Positions 23,643 through 32,904 of a DNA stretch of 64,000 nucleotides are shown here, piece after piece. A program made the translations under genes and the position numbers. Location: assembly GCA_963576785.1 (NCBI GenBank), contig OY756139.1:1798001-1862000 (forward strand), written 5' to 3'. The notes under the pieces were generated by a model. It ran no database searches, was not told where the DNA came from, and saw only the letters and a program-made list of their open reading frames with translations. This DNA comes from Chlorophyllum brunneum. Taxonomy: Eukaryota; Basidiomycota; Agaricomycetes; Agaricales; Agaricaceae. How positions within the stretch are numbered: the stretch's first letter is position 1; each line of letters begins with the position of its first letter.

Positions 23643-26140
23643 ATTGGCATCTGTTCTAACAGTTTTGCCATCTTGGCATAACTGTCCCACTAACATTAGT
23701 TGTTCAGAGGTTCTTTCAAAAGGAAGACTGGATATATTAATATCTGCATTAGTTGAATGCTATCAGTCTTCTCATTATAGACTCTATGCTTAAGCATAAC
23801 TGCACCAAGACCAACCACATTAAGGTAGGGGCCTTGTGCTCCTACAGTCTTAATTGGGATCGAAACTTCGAGTTCTTTGAAGTTGATGAAGTCTTCTGCA
23901 TAAGGGGTATAATGACATGATGCCCCTGAGTCTAATAACCAAACATCACTATATTCTTCTAGTGGTGTTATACTTTGATCATTGCTTAGCGATCGAGATC
24001 TTATTTGATCCAGTACTCTTAAATACTGATCGGGCATTTGCATTGAGAAACAGGAAAATTGAGAAGTGTTAAAACACTTCTCACTCATTGTTACATGCAA
24101 AAATACATGATTATGGGATCCTAAAGATCCCAATAGTGTATCTATATGCCCGGCCCCCAATGTCCCTTCCCTTTGCCCTTGCCCTTCTTCTTGCAAAGTC
24201 AGCCAGTTGGCATATTGGTGACAGGACTGTGTATCAGGGTTAGTAAAAGTATCTAAGATCGAATTGATCACATACCCAGCTCCTTCCTTCTTTTTGTAGT
24301 CACTTCCATAGTCAGTCGATGAAAGTCTGAGAGACATCTCAGATTGAGGTGCCAAAGCAAAGGGTTTGGACTTAGGAGACTTTGGAAGGGGCCCAGAAGA
24401 GGGTCCTGCAGCGTTTGCAGGGTTTCTAGGGTCATGGATGTCGTAGGTGACATTCTGAGCTGGTGCCATGAGGTCGTCGACCTTCTTCTCACTTTCGAGC
24501 TGCTTGAAGGCTTCATCTACCAACATTGTAAGTATGGCAGGTTGCCTATAAGTGGTCTTGACTTTCGAAGTAAGAGAAAATTTCTTACTTTGAAAGCACT
24601 CTGTAGGAGGGGAGGCCCGAGGAAGAGGAGGGAACTCCTCCTTGTAGGTCCTAACAGCCAGAGCTACTATTTCCTCTGGAGGAGGAAGATAGAACAGCTG
24701 AACCTCTCTGGGTTCAAGCAAGTTGCCCTGGGTTACAGAGTCCATGCTTGGGATCCTTGTGTGTCCCTCACAGGTACAACCTGGGGGGTGACCAGAAGGA
24801 ATGGAAGGTGTACCGGGAGGTGTCACCAATTGTCCTTGTTGGGCACGGGGATGAGAGACCTTGTGCATCCTTCGATCATAACAATCGAGAGCACATTTTT
24901 TCACTATTTGCATGGGCAAAGGACCAGTGACGCAGTCATGCTAGGTGATCACCTGTTGGATCCGCAGTGAGTTTTTGAGCAGGGCAGTGAAACATAAGTT
25001 TCGTGCTTCAGCATGCACCTTTTTCTCGAGCTCAGCATGAGCATTTTCTTGTGCCTGCTGGACCTTCTTGGGATTAACCCAAGTTACAGGTTTAGGTCTC
25101 TCACTCACTAATACATGAGTGGTTGGAGGAGCAGGAGCAGGAGTGGGTCGAGGGGCATCCATGTGCCTCATTAGGTCAAAGGGGGTCATCCCCGGACCTG
25201 TGAAGTGATGGACTGCCGGTTCCGTGGCAGTGGCAAAGCCCGCCATGGCTTCCGCCATGTGGGCCTGTGGTTTACCCTGGCACTTCTTGGGCTTCTTCTT
25301 CTTCTTCTGGATGTTAATCCAGGTAGGAGTAGGTGGAGAAGGCTGAGGGGGCTGCCCACTCGGATTGGTAGGGTGGCAAGGTCCTCTCGCAGGCTGGGCC
25401 CTGGTATTGCCTCCAGGGTGGAAGTGGTTCCAGGGTGGTCCAGGGCGAGTCCTGGGGAAGTTGCCCTGAGGGCGAGCTTGGTAGTTGGCAGTAGTGGCAT
25501 ATGAAGCTTGTTGGTTAGACATGGAGGGTCTGGATCCTTCACGTCTTGACCATTCAGCATTTATAGCTTGCTGAACTACCTCCCAGGTCATATCTACAAC
25601 ATTGTTATTATTTGCCAATGTTATTTGTGCCACTGCATTCCAATCAGATAGTAATGTGTTCAAAGCAATCATTGCGCCAAGAACTTCTGGCAATTTTACT
25701 TTAGCTGTTTCTAATTGAGAAGCCATTGTTCTCAATTCAGCTAGATCCATTGCTGGATCTTGATTCCCTGAGATGTGCTTTCGCAACATTCTCTGGAGGA
25801 TTGAATATACCGCAGTGGGAGAAGGTGTCCCAAAGCAGGTTTTCAAGTCATTCCAGAGGAATCCAGGAGTATTATGCCCATGGAGTAATAGGGAATCAGG
25901 TAAAGTGCCATTAATAACAGCCAATGCCTGACCTTGAAGTTGATCTCTCCTTCTATCCTCCTCTGTTAAGGCAGTGGTATTTTTAGGGGAGAGATCCTGA
26001 TCTATCACAGTCCATCCTGACTGGTCGGAGCCAGTGACAGATATGAGGGTTAGGGCATCCTGAAGCCTTCTAGACCAGAACACATAGTTCTTAGGTCCAT
26101 TGAGCTTAGGCAAACCAGAGATGATATTATTAGTAGACAT
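23643..26140 (-). pseudogene. Copia-1 Gag and protease, interrupted
   Basis: The Gag frame from the ATG at 26140 (MSTNNIISGLPKLNGPKNYVFW) is open for 399 codons. It has the copia UBN2-like core (WNDLKTCFGTPSPTAVYSILQRM, MASQLETAKVKLPEVLGAMIALNTL), then a Pro/Arg/Gln-rich tail with a run of lysines and no CCHC knuckle. A single TAG at about 24941 separates it from the next 407 codons, which are in the same frame: a Pro/Ser/Lys-rich linker and the aspartic protease (VWLLDSGASCHYT, about 23925-23960). The TAG could be a mutated CAG or a readthrough signal; mutation is more likely given the other stops. A frameshift near 23725 separates protease from integrase. Confidence 0.87.
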
Positions 26141-26287
26141 AATATCTTCGTCGAGTGTATTTCTTTCTAGAAGAAAATTCTTGTATCAGCAATGATCAAA
26201 ATACAAGGATAACTCTGTCAGGTAAAGCCCTATCATCCTATCTTGGTTAGAGGGGATGATAATGGTTTAACCATTGATAAGGCTAGC

Positions 26288-26300
26288 GGGGCCCATAACC
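26288..26300 (-). other. Copia-1 primer-binding site (initiator tRNA-Met internal type)
   Basis: Immediately downstream of the 5' LTR the minus strand reads GGTTATGGGCCCC. This is complementary to the anticodon-loop region of initiator tRNA-Met (GGGCCCATAACC), the same priming mode known for Drosophila copia, which uses a 5' half of that tRNA. Confidence 0.8.
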
Positions 26301-26871
26301 TGTTGAGAAAACGACCATAACAAGTTGTTTGCTGGGGACAGCAGTAAATGCAGTAGGAGAGAATGTAGGGTCTACTCACCAAGATAATAAGCTTCTATCT
26401 GATACCTGTAGAAAGGTAATTTGGATAGACAGATATTATTGATAAAGCGGTTGGTGTCAGAAGTGTAGAGGTCAAAGTTGAGTAAGTCGATGCTAGTGTT
26501 GTACTCAAAGAGATAGGCAATGATGAAGAGGTTGTTCAATTGAACAAGATGCAGAACTAGGTCTGCTACATAGGGTTTATATACATATTGAAGCATAGGC
26601 AAGTCATACTACATAAAATACTAGGAATACATAGAATGTTCCTTATGACTCCCTTTAATTGTGGCGTAGTGCCTGCAGAGTACTGTAGAACATAGTATCT
26701 AGTCATTGGTACTATGTAGAATAATCTATCAAGTACTTATGACTCTAATCGCATGCAGAGCAACTCATAGGAAGTTACTACGGATTGAAGTTACTGGAAA
26801 GTAATGGATCAGTCTATTATTAGAATAATGACTTCATAATCTATTTCTAGAATATGTCCAAAACTTCAACA
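26301..26871 (-). repeat. Copia-1 5' LTR
   Basis: 571 bp, same length and ends as the 3' LTR. It lies upstream of Gag in the element's orientation. Confidence 0.92.
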
Positions 26872-26876
26872 GACAA
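26872..26876. repeat. Copia-1 target-site duplication, right
   Basis: GACAA, matching 18604-18608. Confidence 0.9.
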
Positions 26877-28629
26877 TGCTCATCTTGAGACCCTTGGCCC
26901 ACCCAGCATGAACCAGATGGGTAAGAAACAACCCAGTGTCCTCAGTGGAATGCTGGCAGATGCCTCCGAGTTGATGGGGATGAAAGATGTCATGTCTAAT
27001 GGCATCAAACTAGATTCGGTTGGAAAGCATTTTCTCAACCAGTTTACCAAGCATGTTCAGGAGGACAATGGGCCTGAACACCTTGGGGGTAGAGTAGGAG
27101 GGCTTCCCTAGCTTCGGAATGATAACCGAAAGCAACTCCTTAAAACTGCGGGGCCAGTGACCCACCATAAGGCAGGCATTGGCCAAGTGCAGGAACACTG
27201 TCAAACAATCTTCATTGATGACAATGTACTTGAGGTGGGACCAAGTAACATGGTCCGGTCCCGGAGAGGACATATTAGAGCAGGAGGACAAAGCCTCCGT
27301 AAGCTCCAACACTGAAAAAGGGGCCCACTCTCTGACTGGAAGGTCAGGGAGGGGGTCGAGGACAGATATGTTGTACCACCAATCAGTGGCAGAGTTGTAC
27401 GTTGAGTGGAGGGCATCCCAGAGGGAGTCCATACCATAACAGGGCTGTCCATTAAATTGTATAGCCTCGCAGGGAGGTAACTTGCACACCTTGACCCACT
27501 CCATAAGGTCCTAGGGCTGCTTGTTAGTAGAAGCGATCTCCTCGATTTTAGAGTCAAAGAATTGTTGTTTGGCAGCTGTATGAGCCTGCCTAAAGTCCCC
27601 CCAGTCACCACGACTCCGAGAGCCTTGGTATCTGGAGAAGGAGGTAGAGCACACCTCATCCCACCAGAAACAAGTAATCCAGATCTCCTTCGAGTGGTGG
27701 GTTTATGCGTCAGAGAAGGCTTCAGCCATGGCCATTGCCAGGGCATCCACTTGTTCCGGAGACTCCAGAGAGGGACAATCACGAAAGTTGGTCACCTCAT
27801 CAATGATGTGTCCCAAGAAGGCCTTCTCTTCATCAGAGCCCTTCGGAAAGACAGTTTTGACGATCCCAATGTCAACGGGAGCAATAGGAAGGGTAATGGT
27901 CAATGGGACGTGATCCGAAGTACCCTGAAGGGATAAATCCTGATAAGGAAAAGTCCTTGATACATTGGGAGAAGAGACAAACACTAGATCAATCACCGAT
28001 GGGTGAAGATCTGGGTTGTGGGAGATAAACGTTGGACCCAGGTTGGTTGGCATAACCAAATCAAGACCAAGATCACAGCTCATTTCCATGAGCTTATGAG
28101 CTGTTGTTCAATGATGCAGAACCTCAGGGTCCTACTCCGAAGAATGACAGTTAAAGTCCCCACTCATAAAGTCGAATGGGGGAAGAGCATTGACCTTCCC
28201 ATGAAGGAAGTTGATGGCAGTATGCTGATCGTCTGAGTAGACATTCAAGAAGTTGTAAGCCTTTGTATTGGTGAAGAATGTCAGCACAAGAATATCAGGG
28301 TGATCAATGAGGTCCCTCCTCATTGATGGCCTTAGACATTGCAACTGAGTGTGTACATAAGCCATCACTTGGGGCAGGGACCCCTGGGTAGGGGGACGCA
28401 TCACCATGAGCCAGTCAGGGTACTTAGGTGCACCAGTAACATCCTCCCCTTCCATGTCAGTGGTTGAGGGAGTGGAGTGGATGAACCTCCATGGAGGTTC
28501 CTGGAAAAAGAGAATATTGAAATCACTTTTCAATTTCTTGAGTAGCACATCAACATATATATACGATTTCATGGCATTGAATGTAAATACCCTAATGCCC
28601 TCCAGATGGTCCAGGTTGTTCCTAGATAT
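26877..28629 (-). pseudogene. LINE-A ORF2 N-terminal half (endonuclease and RT start), copy A3
   Basis: The start codon of the ORF1/ORF2 overlap has become ATA (28627-28629). Endonuclease: RVFTFNAMKSYIY, LFFQEPPWRF, MSGDFNCHSSE, VIDLVFVSS and GTSDHVPLT, all catalytic motifs present. RT start: SSPGPDHVTWSHLKYI, VIIPKLGKPSYSTPKVFRPIVLLNMLGKLVEKML. Frameshifts near 28100, 27700 and 27505 break the frame. The next residues of RT are on the far side of Copia-1 at 18608. Confidence 0.87.
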
Positions 28630-30600
28630 GAGGGGAGTTATGAGAGGGGATGGGAGAGTGACGACATCTGTCACACACCTCTCGATAATGGGCTGTCAGC
28701 CAGGCCTGGTTGGGCTTGTGATTCCATAAAGTGCACTTTCTGGAATCGGCGGGGTGCTCCTTCTTGCAGTTATGGCAATGAGGAGGGTGGGGGTATGGTT
28801 GACCAGTTGGGGTAGTAGGAACTGGAGGCGTAGCCTTTGGTTGCCCCTTACAACACAATGCAAATGTGTGGTGGTTGGCACAAGAGTGTGCACCACCACA
28901 GTTGGGACATGCAGGGCCATCAGTCTTGCACCAGGAAGAGGCGTGGCCCCACTTGTAACAGCGGGTACACAATGACTCATTGCGGTGAGGGTTAGCAGGA
29001 TTGGACTTCCCTCTTCAGTGTCATACCTCCGTGTGGTCAACATCCCCTATCTTAAGAACTCTACCACTGGAGTTCAATGTACCCCAGCTGACATCGAGGA
29101 GGTCCTTACCTTATTGGTTTATACTACTCTGATCAGTCTCAAGGGTCCCCCGAGACTGGTGTGCAACTCCAAGATGTCCAACTCTTGTATGGCATTCTTC
29201 AACATTTGGGACTCCATGAGGGGTACTCGAGCTCTTGGTCTTCTGAACAAGAAGATCATGTTTGGGAATAAGCAGTGTGTTATACTCTCAGAAGGGGCTC
29301 CTAGCAGGGACAGACGTTCGACTAGTGCTCTAAGGATCTCAATATCCTTAGTTGAGATGAGTTTATTGGTGGTCATAGAATAGCCATCATATGTGAGAGT
29401 GGCACCTTCCACAATCAGGGAGCTTCTTCCAGCCTTCAATGTCTTACAGGCCTGCTGGGTAAGAGTATGGAGACCAGCCAAAGTGTTCGACTTGTCTTCA
29501 TAGGAAACTAGGACCTGCTTACACGAGGGTCCAGGAATCATAAACACTGGCTTCTTAGGGTGAGTGTTAGATAAGGGGGGTTGCTTCACAGCCTCGGCTT
29601 GCGCATGAAGACCAAGAACTTGCTCCATAGAGAGGTGGGGGAAGGCCACTTTCAATGAAGAGAGCAGGTCCATCCCAGGTTTGGCTGAGGCCGGTTGTTT
29701 CGCTGCAGCTGAGTAAGCCTTCTGTCCTGGCTTGGGCTTTGAAGCAAGTGTGGAGGGAGGAGGTCCAGAGGGTCTCTCGTAGGGGACCTGAGGCTTCAAA
29801 GGAGCCTTAACAGGTTGGACAGGTGCCTTCCCCTTAGGGTCCATGTGCAGGTGTTTGACCAGAGTCTTCTCTAGGTTCATAAGGTTGTCCTCCTCCTGCA
29901 CAGGGGGCCTGTGCTGGGGGGGGCTGAGGGTGCAAGGCCCTGGTACCCTTGGAGGGGTAGCCAGGGGCCTGAAAGTCACCACTGGGGGAGCAGGGAACGT
30001 CAAAGCAATCAAGTCCCTCAGGGAGAGAGAGTCACTCACTCCTGTGTAGGTTTCATGCCACATGGGGGAGGATGCAACCATCTGGACTATCTCAGATAGT
30101 TGAGAGGCAATGGGATGGAAGGACGGAGCATCCTCCTGGGGAATGAGATGCACCGTCTTCATAAAGTCGGCAATGATCTTGAGTAACCATTGGATCACAT
30201 TGGTATCCTCTCTGGCACTAATATTAATGCCCAGGATAGAGAGGGGGGTGGCAGTGGGCTCCTTCTGGTCATCCTGTTCCATATCCTCCGGGCAGGCAGG
30301 GGGAGGAGCAGACGGGAGGAGGGACAAAGCTCTGGCTTCCATGCCCGGAGCTGGGGTAGGTTGAGAGGGGGTTGGGGACCTGTGTTGTGACAAAGTGTGT
30401 CCCCTCTGCTGAAGGGGAACTGCGGGGGCATAGGTATCCCTGGCAATGCTGCCATAGGGGGGGATACCTAGGGAGTAAGGGCCTGGGGTGGACCTGGGGG
30501 AAGGACTGACCACTGCCTTGAAGGCAGTGGCCATGTCATCGTCATCTGAGGAGGCTGCGCGATGAGTGCTGGTCCTCCTCCTCAAACTGCAGGGAGGCAT
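28622..30600 (-). pseudogene. LINE-A ORF1, copy A3, with an inverted segment
   Basis: The ATG at 30600 (MPPCSLRRRTSTHRAASSDDDDM) begins about 440 open codons: acidic/Pro-rich N-terminus, SILGINISAREDTNVIQWLLKIIADFM, SEIVQMVASSPMW, a Pro/Lys-rich linker, then the domain with KQVLVSYEDKSNTLAGLHTLTQQAC and DGYSMTTNK. At 29289 the sequence flips: 28998-29289 is the next ORF1 segment on the plus strand. Beyond it the minus strand resumes with ANPHRNESLCTRCYKWGHASSWC (CCHC knuckle), CPNC and CHNC motifs to the stop at 28622. Apart from the inversion the frame is nearly intact. Confidence 0.88.
28998..29289 (+). other. 292-bp in-place inversion inside LINE-A ORF1 (copy A3)
   Basis: The segment encodes on the plus strand what ORF1 normally encodes on the minus strand at this place: IGLPSSVSYLRVVNIPYLKN through FFNIWDSMRGTRALGLLNKKIMFGNKQCVILS. 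The left join is GTTAGCA/GGATTGG and the right join CTCTC/AGAAGGGG. Other copies show GTTAGCA/GAGAG and CCAATCC/AGAAGG, so the piece was flipped without gaining or losing a visible base. Confidence 0.9.
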
Positions 30601-30729
30601 GGGGGCTACGAGCCTGTATGGTAATCCACGCTTGGAGCACTCGCTGTCTGGAATGTGGAGGACATTGGGAGTATCAACAAGGGGGTGATCACATGATCGA
30701 CAGGTAGGAGTACTAGGAAAAGAAGCAAT

Positions 30730-31145
30730 GAGATGTCATGGCCCGCTGGTCTCTATTGACCAGCTGGTAGATTTTCTTGAGCACAATCCCTTAGCGTTTG
30801 CATTCAAGTCCAACACACCACCTATGGGAGTTGGATAAGATGACATGGCCCCTGCTAGCTTTCCACGTCTCTGACATGTGTAGAAGTTAATTGCGAATTG
30901 ATACATACTCTCCTTAGGGAGGGGAGGCTAGGGGTTGCTTATTATTCTGGTCTAGGATTTACATGTTCGTATATGTTTCTGTGACCATTCACCCAGACCG
31001 CCTGTCGGCAGTCTAGTTCAGCCAAGGGAGAGCCCATCTTCATATACTACCCTCTTTGTAACCTACATGTCACAGTAGATACAAGTGGACTGTGATCACG
31101 CACCACCTTAAACATGATGATTTTTTTTTTAAAAAAAAAAAAAAA
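30730..31145 (+). mobile_element. LINE-B copy B2, right part: ORF2 end, 3' UTR and poly(A)
   Basis: Begins with the right target-site duplication of A3, then the end of ORF2 (CHGPLVSIDQLVDFLEHNP, FAFKSNTPPMGVG, TAA near 30839). The 3' UTR matches the LINE-B copy at 55785-56069. It ends with a possible hairpin and 15 A residues (31131-31145). The next base belongs to LINE-A copy A4. Confidence 0.9.
31070..31095 (+). other. Possible stem-loop near the LINE-B 3' end
   Basis: TCACAGT (31070-31076) can pair with ACTGTGA (31089-31095) across a 12-base loop, about 35 bases before the poly(A). The second LINE-B 3' end (about 56008-56033) keeps the left arm and has a G to A-type change in the right arm. 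A 3' structure recognised by the RT is known for several LINEs. Confidence 0.4.
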
Positions 31146-31569
31146 GAGGATGCTGGGTTGTTCCTTACCCACCTGGTTTGTACTGGGTGGGCTAAGGGTC
31201 TCAAGACAAGCATTGTCGCTTTCGACATCACTCAGTTCTTTCCCTCCTTGATCCATGAGATGCTCATGGCCATACTTGCCAAGCAGGGGTTCCCACTGAA
31301 TGTGAGGACCTTCTTTGCTTTGTACTTGGTGGGCTGTTCCACTGTTTATACATGGAACAGCTTCTCCTCTGATCCCCGGGGTGCAGATGTGGGCATTGGA
31401 CAGGCTTTGCCTTGTCCCCTGTCCTCTCTGGCCTCTATATTGCCCCTCTTATGAAGGTCTTTGATATGCAGATTGCTTCCCCTGGGAGTACTCTACTATC
31501 CTATGTCAATGACGGTACTGTCGTTGCCCAGGCTAGGACTTGGGATGAGAACTTGGACACCCTCAAGGG
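31146..31569 (+). mobile_element. LINE-A copy A4, left part (RT core), split by Gypsy-1
   Basis: Plus-strand RT from EDAGLFLTHLVCTGWAKGL through VAFDITQFFPSLIHEM (motif A), GIGQALPCPLSSL (motif B with a short frameshift) to LLSYVNDGTVVAQARTWDENLDTLKG. Motif C (31502-31513) has Asn for the first Asp. It is 5' truncated at the LINE-B poly(A). It continues after Gypsy-1 at 38019. Confidence 0.87.
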
Positions 31570-31863
31570 TGTTACGACCTTAGTCTCTGACTCAGGTTGC
31601 AAGCCTTTGGATAAAGGAAAGGAAGTAGAGAAAGGAAGAAGGGATGATACGATTGGTAAAGTGTAAGGAATACATCAAGTATTACTACACTTTATATACT
31701 GGTAGTGGCGGCTAATAATAAGGGAGATGAGTAGACGAGTCAGATAGGAGGCATAGCCTTTAGAGATGAAACAGGAGATGGAATGAGGAGTGAAACAGGT
31801 GTGAAGGTACACGAGGTAATGGGTGCGAGATAGGAATGATCGGTCTATCTATAGTTCGTAACA
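31570..31863 (-). repeat. Gypsy-1 3' LTR
   Basis: 294 bp, TGTTACGACC to GTTCGTAACA. A TATA-like TTTATATACT lies near 31690. It matches the other LTR with 7 differences. Confidence 0.95.
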
Positions 31864-31880
31864 ATACCTCCCTTTCAAGC
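31864..31880 (-). other. Gypsy-1 polypurine tract
   Basis: The minus strand reads TTGAAAGGGAGGTAT directly before the 3' LTR, a purine-rich stretch at the expected place. Confidence 0.65.
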
Positions 31881-31970
31881 TTCATGCCCTCATGATGCAT
31901 ATTACTGTAAAGGTCCTTCGTAAAGTAAAACATACGGAATTTAGAAACGGTGGGAAGGCGCGATGAGAAT

Positions 31971-32807
31971 TTACTTGTTCATAGGTATGGCAGCTCCCAG
32001 AGCTCTGGCCAAGTCCTTCTTGTTCCCCCCGATGAGAGGTGTTTTGTCGACACGTCGTAAGCCGATCCAGAGGGGCCCATGTGGCGGTCCTTCTTTGAAT
32101 AGGAAGTGGGTGTGGTTATTGTACATGGTGTTGTCGTTGGTGTGATTACTTAAGAGCTTGTGCACTATACCCCTCCAGTATTCGTTGTTCTTTTCGCCTT
32201 CCGATTTCAACATGTTGTATCCCTGCGGTGGATGGAAGGTTATGGGTGTAATGGGTGGTACTACCGTGGTGAGGATGGTTTGGAGATGGGCTACTTCTTC
32301 TTCGATGTCGGGATGGAGTAGTTGATCAGCGGCTGTTGCTTCTTGTGTCTTTTGTTCGCATTTGTGACAGATATGATGTTGGATGGGGAATGGATCGTTA
32401 CTAACGAGTAGTCGGTTAATGATATGGTGGGAGAGATTTTCTGTGCCCCTTGATTCATACATGTTGAGTCGTTCGGCTAGGGCTACAAGGATGCTATGCA
32501 TCCGAGCTCGCATATTGGAGATGATGATTAGTTGTAGGTTGTCGTTGATCTCGTATAGGTGTCTCTCCAATTGATCTCTTCTTCCTTCGTCGATGATAAA
32601 TTGGTTGAGTCTTGGGGTGGCGTTGGATAAGGTATCCATTATTTTGGATGCGCCTTCTTGGGTTGCTTTCATTGCTGCACCCAGTAGTATCATGGTATCG
32701 ACTAGGGTCTCTCCTTCCACGAGTTCCTCCTGGCTGGTTCTTTCTGGGACGAGTTCATCGAATTCTTTGAGGTAGGGGTATGGAGTAAGTTGGCGTTCGG
32801 CGGGCAT
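31971..32807 (-). CDS. Gypsy-1 ORF3, protein of unknown function (278 aa)
   Basis: Intact frame from the ATG at 32807 (MPAERQLTPYPYLKEFDELVP) to a stop at 31971, about 100 bp before the 3' LTR and separate from pol. I recognise no known domain. The protein is acidic to neutral and mostly predicted helical: a first half with EELVEGETLVDTMILLGAA and INDNLQLIIISNMRARMHSIL, a central HHICHKCEQK motif with two Cys and two His that might bind a metal, DIEEEVAHLQTIL, and a C-terminal segment with HFLFKEGPPHGPLWIGLRRVDKTPL. It has no signal peptide or transmembrane helix, so it does not look like an envelope protein. It stays open while pol has stops, which suggests a real gene of the element. Confidence 0.7.
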   Translation of the reverse strand: MPAERQLTPYPYLKEFDELVPERTSQEELVEGETLVDTMILLGAAMKATQEGASKIMDTLSNATPRLNQFIIDEGRRDQLERHLYEINDNLQLIIISNMRARMHSILVALAERLNMYESRGTENLSHHIINRLLVSNDPFPIQHHICHKCEQKTQEATAADQLLHPDIEEEVAHLQTILTTVVPPITPITFHPPQGYNMLKSEGEKNNEYWRGIVHKLLSNHTNDNTMYNNHTHFLFKEGPPHGPLWIGLRRVDKTPLIGGNKKDLARALGAAIPMNK

Positions 32808-32904
32808 GGAGTGTTATGAAGATAGTTGGCGAAGTCGAGGGTGAAGTGGATGCAGCGAGTGATGTGTTGAGTGTAGTGGTTGCTTGGAATGCGAGGTCTG
32901 TTGT

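Larger units (their letters stand above)
18609..26871 (-). mobile_element. Copia-1: Ty1/copia LTR retrotransposon, contains LINE-C
   Basis: Two 571-bp LTRs (18609-19179 and 26301-26871) with TGTTGA/TCAACA ends and a 5-bp duplication GACAA. Coding order on the minus strand is Gag, protease, integrase, RT, RNase H, which is the copia order. PBS and polypurine tract are visible. Net length without LINE-C and its duplication is about 7.2 kb, rather long for copia because of a long linker between Gag and protease. Many stops show it is dead. The LTRs differ at about 20 positions by my count, nearly all transitions. Confidence 0.92.
15952..30729 (-). mobile_element. LINE-A copy A3, full length (6.5 kb net), containing Copia-1
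   Basis: Starts at 30729 with the common 5' terminus and ends in an A-rich tail at 15952-15973. It is split by Copia-1 plus one 5-bp duplication (18609-26876), leaving 6,510 bp. This is the only copy in the window with both ends and all parts: ORF1 (30600-28622), ORF2 (28629 to 26877 and 18608-16504) and a 3' UTR of about 530 bp. ORF1 contains a 292-bp inverted segment. Confidence 0.9.

Noticed and set aside
24344..24970. 208-codon plus-strand frame
   Set aside because: Antisense to the Copia-1 Gag-protease linker; no domain of its own.
18609..26871. The duplicated 571-bp sequence considered as a segmental duplication
   Set aside because: Ends TGTTGA/TCAACA, the 5-bp duplication, PBS and polypurine tract identify the two copies as LTRs.
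13155..31160. GAGGATGCT near both ends of LINE-B copy B2 as a target-site duplication
   Set aside because: The two copies are in inverted, not direct, orientation (one lies on the other strand of LINE-A ORF1), so it is a coincidence.
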